Below, piece by piece: positions 22,168-32,672 of a stretch of DNA of 64,000 bases (its first letter is position 1; every line of letters begins with the position of its first letter). The position numbers and the translations under genes are program-made. Source of the DNA: Amborella trichopoda (taxonomy: Eukaryota; Streptophyta; Magnoliopsida; Amborellales; Amborellaceae). A model generated the notes under the pieces. That model did not search any database. It was not told the origin of the DNA and was given only the letters and a program-made list of their open reading frames with translations. The stretch covers positions 1,062,658 through 1,126,657 of the forward strand of contig NW_006500357.1 of the NCBI RefSeq assembly GCF_000471905.2, read 5' to 3'.

Positions 22168-23885
22168 TTGTTTTTTTTTTTTTCTTTCTTTGGGCAATTC
22201 AGTAGGGAAGATAGGTACCTACCCTTTTTTTAATATAGATTAGGGAGTTAGAGTTTTTGAAAGTGTCAGTCGGTGGTGGTGTCAGCAAGATTGTAGTGGT
22301 GTCAGCAGGATTGGAAACTACAACGTAATAACTAGGCATGGGGGTGCTACCACCACGACCCAACCCCTTTCTTTTTATTTATTTTTTGGGTAATTCAGTG
22401 GGATGACGAGTCCCTACCCGTTTTGAAATCGTTAGTGATTTTTTAATACGTTAGATAAGAATGGAAACGTAGACTTTAGTTAGGAGACAAGTGATGCTAT
22501 CATCATGACCCTCTTTCTTGATACATGCTTTGTGGAGTTTCTCTTAAGTCCAGCAAAGGGAAACGGTGAAGTGTTCACGGTGCATATCCCTGTGATTTGA
22601 TAAGTTTCCATGGACAAAGAAGAACAAACTTGTCCCCTCGTCAATTTTCCTGGTTTAATTAGAGATTCTAATTTCTAGATATACTCTACCAAATTTTTTT
22701 TAGGGAAATTGATCTAAAATACAACTTAAATTTCAACAATTTAATATTTTACACTTTTTCTACTAGTCTAAGTCAAAATCATGTATGTTTTGATGGGCAT
22801 TCTGAAAGTATAAACAAATTTTATCCTATTTTGAAGATTAAAATAATGTGTATTTTGATGGAGATTTTGAAAGCAGTTCAAGACTTTCAAAACACGTAGG
22901 CAAAATGTTAAATAGCTATATTTAGAAAAATTACCCTTTCCTATTTTACCTCTTTATTATATAAAGTCAGTAACATAGAGAACGTTAAGAAAACAGCAGA
23001 AAAAATTATCAAATGCACCCACAAAATCACAATACTCGTTGCTCGTCATGGTCACATTTTAGAGTTTGTACCGTCCAATGGTGAAATTGTCCAAAGCCCA
23101 ATCTCAATCCCTATCCCAATCCCAATCCCAATCCCAATCCCAATCCCTTGTGCAATTTTTGTTTCATCATCTTCGTGTATGGACGGTCCAGATGCGCCCA
23201 ATAGGAAAGAAAATTACGCTGACCCACGTGATCATTATCCGCAATTAGGGGCGGAAAAAAGATGCGTGATGCACTGAAATGATATCTCTAGGATTTGGTA
23301 GCCCCTCATGGCTACACCCTTTAAATTTTCTCCCAAAGGCAAGCTTGGCCCTTTCTTACTTTTTGTATTCTGATTTTTTTAATGTTTTTACTGTTTCCAA
23401 GGGGAAGCAAGGCCTGTTTATTTACGTATTTTTCTTGCTTGGGAAAGGGCCAAAATATTGTGCTCCTAATAGAGCACAATGTATATCTACTCCCTCAGGA
23501 AAACGTTTAGTTTGCTCCCTCAGGGCTGTTTGATCCATACTAGCCCTAGAAAATCATGTTTCTGTTATAGTGAACTACAAAAGCCCTATCTATTTTTTTA
23601 AATAAATAATAAAGGTCTCCAAATTTCCATTTTTTGTTTTCTCCTCCTCTTTTTCAGCCTGTTATTAAAAAATTGAGTTTTTGTTACAATTTTTTATAGG
23701 GATTTTATTTTATGCCTCTTTTTTGGTTAAATAAAATATAATTTTATTATGAATAACTGCTTTTACATTTTTGTACATTTTTTTTCTCTGTTCTTGTTAT
23801 TTGTTTGATATTTCATTTCCATCTGGCCAAGTCCACCGGTCGATTTGGACCGAGTACTGTAGCCCGGTTTTTAAATGCTAGAATT
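22168..23885. other. intergenic, no recognised gene
   Basis: This is AT-rich non-coding DNA. Small features are a repeated GTGGTGTCAGCA phrase at 22,278-22,310, a near-repeat of GTGTATTTTGATGG at 22,785-22,865, and the hexanucleotide array at 23,105. Nothing else was supported. Confidence 0.6.
23105..23147. repeat. (AATCCC)n microsatellite
   Basis: About seven hexamer units, the second one imperfect. It is one base short of the plant telomere heptamer and not telomeric. A Ser-Gln repeat reading frame across it is spurious. Confidence 0.9.
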
Positions 23886-24029
23886 TAGGAGTGGCAACGT
23901 GTCGGGTCTAGCTGGACACAGACCCAGACCCGACTTTCTGCATCCAAAAGTTGGACCCATACTTGTACTCATCAGATCTTCAGTCTACCCGTCAGGACCC
24001 AGGTCTGGTCGGGCCCATTACCACACTTT
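23886..24029. mobile_element. related MITE, short copy 2
   Basis: It starts TAGGAGTGGCAACG and ends CCATTACCACACTTT, diverged versions of the terminal repeats at 21,527 and 22,045. The interior contains the same GACCCAGACCCG and AAAAGTTGGACCC words. No clear target duplication is visible. Confidence 0.7.
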
Positions 24030-24255
24030 TGATAAGCTTCTTTTTTTATTTTCTTGCCCTGTTTTTAACAAACATGGACCCATGCTATTGACAAACAAGG
24101 TCACCATCACCCGCTATTAGATTTCAAGCTGTCTGATTTATTATTTAATAGTTAAAGATGTCTACGAGTTCTTATGATATACAATTCTTAATACATTAAA
24201 CAGATAGGACTTAAAATGAAATATTTTATCAGCAACAATTTATAGTTTTAGATGG

Positions 24256-24393
24256 AGTAGGGATCGGGTAGGCTCAGTTGGACCCAAACCCATACTAAAA
24301 TTGTGTTTGGGTCCAAATTTTGAACCCAAACGTTGGACCCGTACCGAAGCCCGCGGTGAGGTCTACCCGATCGGGTCCATTGCCACCCTACTA
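24256..24393. mobile_element. related MITE, short copy 3
   Basis: The ends are AGTAGGG and CCCTACT. The right end keeps CCATTGCCACCCTA, while the left end lacks about 13 bp of the terminal repeat, joining TAGGG to ATCGGGTAG. Internal GGGTCCAAATTTTGAACCC is itself palindromic. It lies about 530 bp upstream of the only host gene start and may be part of its upstream region. Confidence 0.72.
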
Positions 24394-24603
24394 AAACTGC
24401 TAATATTTTACTTGAGCGAATCTTGAAGATGCTCCGGCTTGAGCATACGAGTTTTCGGGTTAATTACATAGTCGTTTTTCTTCATTTGACTTAACCGTTA
24501 GTCCTGCATCACATAGAAAAGCGCTGCACGCTCCACCTCAAACCAACGGCTGAGATAATCCGCTTTTCGACCCCGACCCCAAGGTCCCTTTCCCGCCAAA
24601 ACA

Positions 24604-24625
24604 TAGAGAGAGAGAGAGAGAGAGT
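24604..24625 (+). promoter_or_regulatory. GA repeat / GAGA-type element upstream of the host gene
   Basis: An uninterrupted GA run lies about 300 bp before the start codon, followed by a pyrimidine-rich stretch to 24,900 typical of plant 5' untranslated regions. GA runs of this kind bind BPC/GAGA factors in plants. Use here is inference. I could not fix a TATA box. Confidence 0.5.
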
Positions 24626-24927
24626 AAACGCCAAAAACCCTCGCCCCCTTGTTCATTCATTTATTATTCACATTCCTCCTCCTCACGAGACGAAACCCCA
24701 TCCCCAGAGCTCCCCTTTCCTTCCATTACCTCTGTCTCTCATCAAAACCCATTGCTCTCGCTTTCCCCCACCATCAAACCTATTTCTCTCTCTTCCTAAC
24801 CATTAAAACCCATATTCTGTCTTCACACCTTTAGACCCTTTTCTCTTTCTACAATTGGGTCTAAATACCCACTCCCATGACTCTCTCACTAAAAAACAGA
24901 AGCCTTAGTTAAACAGTGGATCGAAGC

Positions 24928-25665
24928 ATGGGTGGTGGGCTGGGCGCGGCGGCCATCGCTCTAACCGTGGTCCTAGTCGTCCTCTTCCTCGTCCTTGTTG
25001 CTGAGCTCTATTACGCCTTAGTCCTCAAGTTCAAGCTTACCCGCGTCAACGTTTCTCACTCCACAACCAACTCTAATGAGGAGCAGCAGCAACAGAGAGA
25101 GAGAGACCACCATTCTATCTCTGTTTCGCTCTCGTCCCCCAACCACCAACACCCCTCATTGCCAAAGCTCTTCCCCGGCAGTGTTTACGCGCAGGGGGTT
25201 TTGGGCGGCCCCAGGTTCCTCTTCACCATCAAAGAAGACGGGCGAGAAATCGAAGGAGTTAGAGAGAGAAATTTCCCACCGTCCTCTCTCTCGCCTACCC
25301 TCTCTCTTCTGCCATCCAATCTCCACTTCATTGGGCTCCTCCGGCCTCCGTCCGACGCTGGAGACAGCAGCAGGGTATCCTCTGCAGTGGAGGATAGAGG
25401 GGCGTGCACGGTGGATGATGGGCGGTCGTGCAAGGTGGAGGACTTTGTGTGTATATCGAACCCTATTTACGAAGTGGAGGCTTCTCCGGAGGCTGAATGC
25501 GGGTCCACCACACCTTTTGATACACCAGTGTCATCGCCCTCTCGCTTAGAAGAAGGCAGCAGCAGTGACTCTCCCCCTCTCACTCCTATGAAACTTCTCT
25601 CTCAAAATCCCTCTCTCTCTCCTCGTAGTACCTCGGATTCGGGGAGGAGCTCGCCTTCTTGGTGA
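24928..25665 (+). CDS. single-exon plant protein, N-terminally membrane-anchored, unknown function
   Basis: The frame encodes 245 residues from the ATG at 24,928 to TGA. I chose this ATG because the frame upstream continues only through a GTG at 24,916, and the context AAGCATGGG is good for plants. Residues about 7-28 (A-I-A-L-T-V-V-L-V-V-L-F-L-V-L-V) form one hydrophobic helix, followed by Glu-Leu-Tyr-Tyr and a basic patch, so a signal-anchor is likely with the rest cytosolic. Residues about 75-90 hold G-S-V-Y-A-Q-G-V-L-G-G-P-R-F-L-F-T-I-K-E, a block I associate with an uncharacterised plant-specific family. The rest is Ser/Pro/Asp-rich and probably disordered, with T-P-F-D-T-P near 203 and SPPLTP near 220. 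Codon use and GC content differ clearly from the AT-rich flanks. No catalytic motif is visible. It could be a regulatory or scaffold protein; I assign no function. Confidence 0.85.
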   Translation: MGGGLGAAAIALTVVLVVLFLVLVAELYYALVLKFKLTRVNVSHSTTNSNEEQQQQRERDHHSISVSLSSPNHQHPSLPKLFPGSVYAQGVLGGPRFLFTIKEDGREIEGVRERNFPPSSLSPTLSLLPSNLHFIGLLRPPSDAGDSSRVSSAVEDRGACTVDDGRSCKVEDFVCISNPIYEVEASPEAECGSTTPFDTPVSSPSRLEEGSSSDSPPLTPMKLLSQNPSLSPRSTSDSGRSSPSW

Positions 25666-26241
25666 TGGGGACGCATGCTTGGGGCCTTTTCAGACATTGT
25701 TTGTTTGAGCAGGTTGAGTGGTGCACTTTGGCTGGTCGGTTGTGCGTGCAAAGCACAGGAGAGAGGCTCTTAATATGGTGAAAACGTTTCATTCTCCTAC
25801 AGGAGCATATTGTTCATGTGATCCGTCCCGCAAAACAGAGCACACTATTTCATTTGGTCCCTCCGGCAAACGACAAAGAGGCAACGGGTACTATGTATTC
25901 AGCGCGTGTCGTTTTTAGGCTTGGACTCGTACCATCCTAGAATCGCTGATTTTCATCCAGATCCGGATTGGAAATCATAGGATTTTAAGATGCTACTTGT
26001 GTATGATACGAGTTGATTACATGACATAAAAATGATAGTCTTTGGTGCGTTTGTTGCTAACTTACGACCCATTTCTATTTATTTATTGGTTTTTGGCGGA
26101 GCTACCTCCCCAAATGTACTATGTGGCATCAATATTTCATTTGTCTTCTTGGGGAAGGTGATAAATCCCCCAGTTGTGTGTGGCATAGGGTGTGTGGCAT
26201 AGGGAGAGTGTGATATAATTCCATAAAGTATCAAAAGTTTG
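25666..26241. other. 3' flank of the host gene, no further gene
   Basis: It probably includes the 3' untranslated region. No AATAAA was pinned down close to the stop. A direct repeat GTGTGGCATAGG occurs at about 26,176-26,202. The stretch ends where the copia LTR begins. Confidence 0.5.
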
Positions 26242-26521
26242 TGTTGAAGTTGCAATATGAGAAATAGAGAGTAGAAAAAAAGGAAAACTGATAAATATAA
26301 CACATACGTGGTTCGGCAATGGTACCTATATTTATAAAAGGTAAATTATATTTTATTAATAGGGATTACTCTGGTTTATCAGAGATTTATAGAGTTATAA
26401 TTCTTATCTTTTACGAAATAAATCTCACTACAACTTTAATCCCATAAAATAGGAAACTCAATATAAGAAACTTAATATCTTGTAATATACAAGATATATT
26501 TGGTTTCTATAACTTTCAATA
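26242..26521 (-). mobile_element. 3' LTR of a minus-strand Ty1/copia element
   Basis: On the minus strand the LTR starts right after the polypurine tract (TTGAAGAGGAG, 26,522-26,532) with TATTGAAAGTTATAG, where the expected TG is mutated to TA. It ends GCAACTTCAACA at 26,242, about 280 bp. TATAAATATAGG in the middle is a plausible promoter box. The 5' LTR was not found. Confidence 0.72.
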
Positions 26522-26528
26522 CTCCTCT

Positions 26529-28400
26529 TCAAGTTGGTGCGTAGATATCAATAGAGCTCAACGTGGACAGTAACTGATGGAATTTTGTCTTTGCCATAAC
26601 TTTTGTAAACATGTCTGTAAGTTGGTCTTCACTTTGAACATAAAGAGTAATGATAATATTTTACTAAACATTTTCTCTCACAAAGTGACGATCAATTTCT
26701 ATGTGCTTAATTCTTTCATGAAAAATTGGATTGTAGGCTATATGCAAAGCTGCTTGATTATCACATAACATCTCCATTGAATTGACTGTTGGGAACCCCA
26801 TATCTCAAAGTAGATATTTTAGCCACATCAATTCACTTGTAGTTGAAGCCATAACTCTATAGTCGGCCTCTGCACTGGATCGAACAACTATATTTTTTTT
26901 ATTTGCTTTTCCAAGTAATTAAGTTTCTTCTGACCAATGTACAATAACTGGTAGTGGACCTCCTGTCAATTGGACTACCTGCTTTGTCATCATCAGAATA
27001 ACCAATAATATTAGTGTAACCATTCGGTTTCAACCAAACGACTCTATCGGGTGATGATTTAAGATATATGAGAATCCTATCACCTCCATATAACATGATC
27101 TAGGAGCATGCATAAGTTGGCTCACAAGACTAACCACATACATTATATCTGGTCATATCACAATCAAATAAATAAATCTACCCACAAGTCTATAAAAGCA
27201 GACCACATCTTCAAGAGGTTTTCCATTTTTCAAATTAAGCTTGCAATTAATATCAATAGGAATGTCAATGGGTTCGACTCTCAGTTTCCCAGTTACTTTC
27301 AAAAAATCTAATACATATTTCATTTTGAGAAATGAAGAGTTTGTTTTTTTAATGTGCTACTTCAATGCCGAGAAAATACTTTCATTGACTAAGATCCTTG
27401 ATGTCAACTTTTTTGTGAAGATAACTTTTAGGCTTCATGATCCTTTCTTTATCATTACCTGTAATGATAATATCGTCAACATAAATGAGTACAACTGTTG
27501 TACTTGAAGTTCCTCTTTTTATGAACATCGAAGAATCAACTGAACTTCTATGAAACTCGATACTTGTCAAGGCTAAGCTAAGTTTGTCATACCATACGCG
27601 AGGTGATTATTGAAGTCTATACAAATCCTTCTTTAATTTGTAAAGAAGCCCTTTATCCTTTTCTTTAAAATGGCATATAGGAAGAAGACTCATATAGACT
27701 TCTTCTTCAAGGTCACCATGTAAGAAGGCATTTTTAACATCTATCTGATACAAAAACCACCCACAATTAATTTCTAGAGATAAAAGAATACGAACACTAT
27801 TCATCTTGGCAACTGGTACAAAAACCGCTATATAACCTGCTCCATAAGTTTGGGTAAATCCTTTGGCCACCAACATGTCCTTATGTCTCTCAACATACTT
27901 ATCACTATTATGTTTAATTTTAAAAACCCATATGCATCCAACTAGTTACTTCTCTTTAGGTAAATTGAAAATATTCTAAGTATGATTCTTATTAAGTGGT
28001 TAAAGTTCCTCTTTCATCATGGCCTTCATTCACACAATTTGAAAAATGACATCTTGAAAATTAGTTGGCTTACAATTATTAGAGATAGAATTCAAAAAAG
28101 AAAAATAGCCAAGAGAGATATTTTTATGGGAAATATGATTTTGAATAAGATAAGAAACTGAATGGTAAGTGTAAAAATCTTGTAGTCGAGAGGAAGTTTG
28201 AGAGATACTAAAAGACCTGCGCAATGGGGGATCAGGTTGGGTCACAACGTAGTCCACTTCTTCTAAACCATCTTCGTGAGTTTTAGATGTATCTTCAACT
28301 TCGGCTTGATCATGACTTTCTTCAATTTCGCACTGATGATCATGCCTTATTCCAGATGTATTGAACACATCATTGATACTAATATTAGGCAAGGGCATAT
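26529..28400 (-). pseudogene. Ty1/copia pol, 3' half (integrase-RT linker, RT, RNase H)
   Basis: The order on the minus strand is: linker (28,398-28,030, SLGYFSFLNSISNN type), RT fingers and palm (27,876-27,607: AKGFTQTYG, FVPVAKMNSVRILLSL, YQIDVKNAFLHGDLEEEVYM), RT active site L-I-Y-V-D-D-I-I-I-T-G-N-D (about 27,480), then RNase H (27,096-26,540). RNase H shows DRRSTTSYCTLVRRN and VRSSAEAEYRVMAS and ends D-I-Y-A-P-T-stop at 26,529-26,531. The YVDD box is intact, but several stops and frameshifts break the frame. Gag, protease and integrase core are missing upstream, cut off near 28,450 by the gypsy-related LTR. Confidence 0.92.
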
Positions 28401-28570
28401 GACTTCTTGATCATTCCCGAGCCCGATGGACCCCTTCTAGAAGAATAGCTTGACTCGTGTACACGTGTGGGCACCGCGTGCCACGTGCGGATAGTTATTT
28501 CCAACGATGATAGGATTTTTAAAGCGATGAAGAGGTGGACTTGAACACCTACCTCATCGTTGTTGAGTTC

Positions 28571-29050
28571 GTGGGATATTGTTTACGATGAAAATCGGAC
28601 CGATCTTCCGACAAAGATCTCTCAGATCTTGACACCTTAAACTGATGAAAACAAATTGGTAGAGAAAGTGGGACAAATCAAATTCAAATTTGAGGCCAGA
28701 TCTACCCAGAAACGACCAGATCTACTCTCATATATGTGGCAGGGCCAGCATGATCCAAAGCATTAAAAACACGATTTTAAAGCAAACCAATCAAAATAAA
28801 ATCAAAATAATAAGAAGAAGAAGAAAGAAAGGGGAAGAAAGCAATACCAAACCGTGCCGGATGGCTCGAGACTCTCGAGCCTTCGAGGGCTCGCCTGTAT
28901 CAGAACTACCGGCCTCTTTGCCTCTCTGATTTAGAAGTTAACTAGTAGATCTCTGATTGAAAAGGGTTGTTGTGCTGTAATGATGGTTTAGAACTAGGGT
29001 TGTTGTGCCCTGAAAAGGTTTCTCAAGCTTAGGGTTAGGGTTTTCATATT
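28571..29050 (-). mobile_element. candidate LTR of the Tat-type gypsy element, left copy
   Basis: It is collinear with 50,876-51,350. Shared blocks are TGTTTAC at the left edge, GATCTACTCTCATAT, GTGGCAG.GC.AGCAT.GATC, a GGCTTCGAGG.CTCGCC-like block and AACTAGGGTT. The two copies lie in the same orientation about 22 kb apart and enclose the minus-strand gypsy body, so I read them as its LTRs, this one being the 3' LTR. The outer end (right side) is not resolved. The alternative is two copies of an unrelated repeat. Confidence 0.55.
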
Positions 29051-29307
29051 AGGGTTTCAATCTTTCTCCCAGCTAGCAGTCTGTCCCTTGAATGGTCAGG
29101 AAATAGGGTTTATAAAGGCCAAAGATCTGTTGGGAAGGACAGCTTTCCATAACCAACAGATCCTCCAGCCAAAATTTCCTTTTTTGAGGATTCGAGTTTG
29201 GGCGACATGCTTAGGGTCACCCAAAAAATATGGTAAAAACCTTCCAAAGAGGCAAGAAATTGAAATTGAAGCCTTAGGGAAATTTCAAATTTGGGCCAAA
29301 AGGGGTT

Positions 29308-30639
29308 GGGCAACACCAGTTGTGTCACCCAAGTCTGGGCTACGCCACTCGTGTCACCCAGTTTACACTAGGCGACCACCGAGGAGCATTTTCTTTTTAT
29401 TTTTTATTTTATTTTATTCTTGAAAATTGATTGGCAGTTTAGGCTCATGCCATCGAGGAGCGTTTGAAAATTTTTGAAAATTAATTAAAATGTTTGACAA
29501 TGGTCGTAACAACACATGATGAAAGTAAACTTAATACCCGAAAGATCTCAAAATTGAGTAGGGGAATTTTTGAGAAAGAGTTTTTGGGAACACTAGTGGT
29601 GTCGCCTAGGTGGCACTGGTGGTGTCGCCCATGTCTGGGTGCCATGGCTGGTGTCACCCAAAAAAAAAAAATCGCCAATTTGTTTTTTTTATTATTATTA
29701 TCAGGAAGCGTTTTGCTGAAGCAAGGTTATGAAAGATTTGGGCGACACCAGTGGTGTCGCCCTCACAGGCTGGGTGACACTAGGTGTGTCGTCCATTAAT
29801 GTTTTTATTTTCTTTTATTTTATTTTATTTTTATATGGAGTCTTGGAAATTTAAAAAAATAGGTTTTTGGAAAACGGATTTTGGGCCTTACCAGTGGTGT
29901 TGCCCTCACAAGCTGGTCGCNNNNNNNNNNNNNNNNNNNNNNNNNNNNNNNNNNNNNNNNNNNNNNNNNNNNNNNNNNNNNNNNNNNNNNNNNNNNNNNN
30001 NNNNNNNNNNNNNNNNNNNNNNNNNNNNNNNNNNNNNNNNNNNNNNNNNNNNNNNNNNNNNNNNNNNNNNNNNNNNNNNNNNNNNNNNNNNNNNNNNNNN
30101 NNNNNNNNNNNNNNNNNNNNNNNNNNNNNNNNNNNNNNNNNNNNNNNNNNNNNNNNNNNNNNNNNNNNNNNNNNNNNNNNNNNNNNNNNNNNNNNNNNNN
30201 NNNNNNNNNNNNNNNNNNNNNNNNNNNNNNNNNNNNNNNNNNNNNNNNNNNNNNNNNNNNNNNNNNNNNNNNNNNNNNNNNNNNNNNNNNNNNNNNNNNN
30301 NNNNNNNNNNNNNNNNNNNNNNNNNNNNNNNNNNNNNNNNNNNNNNNNNNNNNNNNNNNNNNNNNNNNNNNNNNNNNNNNNNNNNNNNNNNNNNNNNNNN
30401 NNNNNNNNNNNNNNNNNNNNNNNNNNNNNNNNNNNNNNNNNNNNNGGAAAGGGGTTTTTGCAAAAGAAAATTTAGGTGACACTAGGCGTGTCGCCCATAT
30501 AAATTTATTTATTTATTTATTTATTCATTTGGAAAATGCTGGGATGAGAGAGGGTCTCTTTTTTCAAAAATTTTGTGGGTGACACTGGTGGTGTCGCCCA
30601 GCTTAGGTATGGAATTAGGTGACACCAGGTGTGTCGCCC
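29308..30639. repeat. array of 23-nt palindromes (GGGCGACACC type)
   Basis: The unit is two 11-base arms, GGGCGACACCA and TGGTGTCGCCC, around one central base, perfect at 29,740-29,762. Other units start at about 29,308, 29,337, 29,586, 29,608, 29,637, 29,772, 29,883, 30,474, 30,577 and 30,617. Many come in pairs 29-40 bp apart, start to start. Two more (31,824 and 31,856) lie in the intron of the neighbouring ORF. Each could fold into a hairpin. More are probably hidden by the run of N. Confidence 0.9.
29921..30445. other. assembly gap (525 N)
   Basis: Unknown sequence. The flanks on both sides carry the 23-nt palindromes, so the gap probably reflects difficulty assembling that array. Reading frames spanning it are meaningless. 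Confidence 0.99.
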
Positions 30640-30894
30640 AGACCACCGACCTCCAAAATTGAAATTTCTAGAATTGGAAGGTTTTGGGGTTACTTAAACC
30701 TTCTGTTGGCCGAAGTGGAAACTTGCAAGACATGTTTTTGGGCTGAATTTCTTATTTTCCATAAAATCCCCCTCTTTCCCATTCTTCTCTCATCCTTCAA
30801 TCTCTTCTTTCTTCTTCTCATCTTCATCTTATTCCTTCTTCATCATCTTCCCTCTGATCTTACTAGCTTTTCTTGCTCTCATCCTTAGGCTTTC

Positions 30895-32672
30895 ATGGCT
30901 CCTAAGAATGACAACGCAATTTCCATGGGCAAAGGGAAGGTTTCTGAGCGGGTTGATAATGGAAGAGAGGAGGAGCTTCCCCACTTTTTCCTAGGGTTAG
31001 GCACTTTTCGGAAGGTCTGCCCTCCCATATCTCACAGATCCTTCGATCGGGTGAAGTCCCTCGACGTGTCAATGGCTTCCCCGTCATCGGGCCCTGGTTC
31101 AGGGATTGGTTTCTTTCCGCTCGGTAGTGGCCAGAGCTCATGGCCTTTTTAGCTTCAATTTCGATGATAGGTATTTTAAACATGGCCTCTTCCATGTGAA
31201 CTTCCCTCTCCTCGAAGCTCTTGCTGAGAGGTTCAACTATCAGACAAACACCTTCTTCTTTCCTACGGGTTAGACAACACCAACTTTGGAGGAAATTTGT
31301 AAGTGTTTCTGGCTTGAGCTTGACAGGGATTGCGTATCAACCTTCTACTGCCATCGATGATCATTCCATCATTGGTGCGCGGCTGTTGGGGGCTTCTTAT
31401 TCTTCACATGGTCAGTGGGTCGATATGGAGTTGCTGGTCCGAAATCAAGAGCGGTCTCGGGCCACTGAACAGATCCGTATTTTCAGTTTTGGTCTATTGG
31501 GATCTGTTCTTTTTTCGAGCGGTCGTAAGACGGTTCGTAGTTCCCTCGTTTCTGTAGCCCATGCCTTCTAGGAGCGAGCGGGATACACCATTGTTCTGGC
31601 CGTGTTGGTGGGCATTTACCGGGGTCTTCATGACCTGGTCACGCGAGGCAATCGATTCATTGAGGGCAGTATCCTGATTTTGCAAGTATATTTTTTAACT
31701 CAATTTTATTTTATTTTTTCCCTTGCAACTGAGTTTTTCTTCTGGTTTTGGTCCCTGGATTTCATATTGTTGCCATAAAAAGTTATTGGAAAAAACTTGG
31801 ATCGTTTCGGGAGGGTATAAGTTGGGCGACACTGGTGGTGTCACCCACACATGTTGGGTGACACCAGTAGTGTCGCCCGGGTTATTTTGCCTCGGATGGT
31901 TCCGGGGTTCTAGACATCTGTTCATTGACCTATTGGGGTGTTTTTGGCTCTTGTTTTCTGCAGATTTGGGCCTATGAACACATCGCCGTTGTCCGTCTTC
32001 CTGGATCAACGACGGTTGTATCTGCTGCTCTGGGATTGGCGTATGTTAGTGACTCCGCCCGACCTCAAAAAGTCAATTATTATCAGCGGGTTTTGGACGA
32101 GTTGTCATTCTTTGATTGGGTGATTAGGGGCCTTGAGAATGTGCGCATGTTTCTTCCTACTATGGGGCATTCATGTCTTATTCTGGCGGGGCAGTTCTTC
32201 ACATAGGGGTATTTCCCTCAAAGGGTACTTCGCCAGTTTCGCCATATTCAACATTATACTTCTCCTGGGGAAGCGATCGATCTCCGTCCTATTTTTCCTC
32301 TTCGACAGCACTCTTCCCCTTCTGGTCAAGGCAGGTTTGTCGTGGAAAGGGAAGAAGTCTTCTTCTAATGAGGGGTTGATCAAGCAAGACAAGCCCATGA
32401 CCACCTCTGACTACAATTCTTGGTGGGAACGTGCCTACCCTCTTCCACTATGTCCCAAGGCTTCGAGACTCCGCGATGAACATTTTTCCCTTGCTCGGGA
32501 TCTCGTGTCTTCTCAAGAAGACGATGCCTCTTCTTCAAATAAGCGAGTCAAATCCAATGAAAATGTGTCTGACATCAGTGTGGAAGATAATGAAGTTGAA
32601 TTGGCTCTATGGGCGACCTTCGTGGCAGAACTCAAGGAGAAGAATGTTGATCTGAAGCCGAAGACTGAATAG
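30895..32672 (+). pseudogene. plant-mobile-domain-like ORF with one intron, antisense to the gypsy body
   Basis: A pyrimidine-rich leader (30,770-30,890) precedes ATG at 30,895. Read with frameshifts, the product has an early E-E-E-L-P-H-F-F-L-G-L segment and then A-E-R-F-N-Y-Q-T-N-T-F-F-F-P-T-G with T-L-E-E-I (about 31,230-31,300). This resembles the E-R-W-x-x-E-T-x-T-F-x-F-P-x-G-E-x-T-x-T-L-E-D signature of plant mobile domain ('aminotransferase-like') proteins. It continues GLLGSVLFSSGRK, LVGIYRGLHDLV, an intron, then IWAYEHIAVVRLPG, RQFRHIQHY and SDYNSWWERAYPLPL, ending TAG at 32,670. Stops and shifts at about 31,105, 31,270 and 31,310 and after 32,200 make it a pseudogene. AATAAA at 32,834 could be its poly(A) signal. 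Plant mobile domains occur in host genes (MAIN/MAIL1), MULEs and gypsy elements; extra ORFs beside integrase are known in the Tat lineage. Family assignment is from motif memory. Confidence 0.7.
31686..31963 (+). other. spliceosomal intron in the plant-mobile-domain-like ORF
   Basis: The exon ends I-L-I-L-Q (CAA), the donor is GTATATTTT, and the acceptor is TTGTTTTCTGCAG. The next exon reads I-W-A-Y-E-H-I-A in frame (phase 0). It is 278 bp, T-rich, with a possible branch site TTGAC near 31,925. Two 23-nt palindromes (31,824-31,846; 31,856-31,878) lie inside. Conservation of protein-like sequence on both sides and none inside supports splicing. Confidence 0.82.

Noticed and set aside
23105..23147. 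Telomeric repeat
   Set aside because: The unit is AATCCC, not the plant CCCTAAA heptamer, and the run is short and internal.
24916..24927. Upstream GTG as start of the host gene
   Set aside because: Plants do not normally initiate at GTG, and the ATG at 24,928 has good context and directly precedes the membrane helix.
29784..30582. Long frames of 185-233 codons
   Set aside because: They consist almost entirely of the N gap.
29308..30639. CRISPR array
   Set aside because: Repeats are palindromic and irregularly spaced, spacers are of very different length, and the context is a plant retrotransposon.
32133..32672. A separate 179-codon gene
   Set aside because: It is the frame-shifted C-terminal part of the plant-mobile-domain-like ORF joined to an unrelated frame over exon 2.
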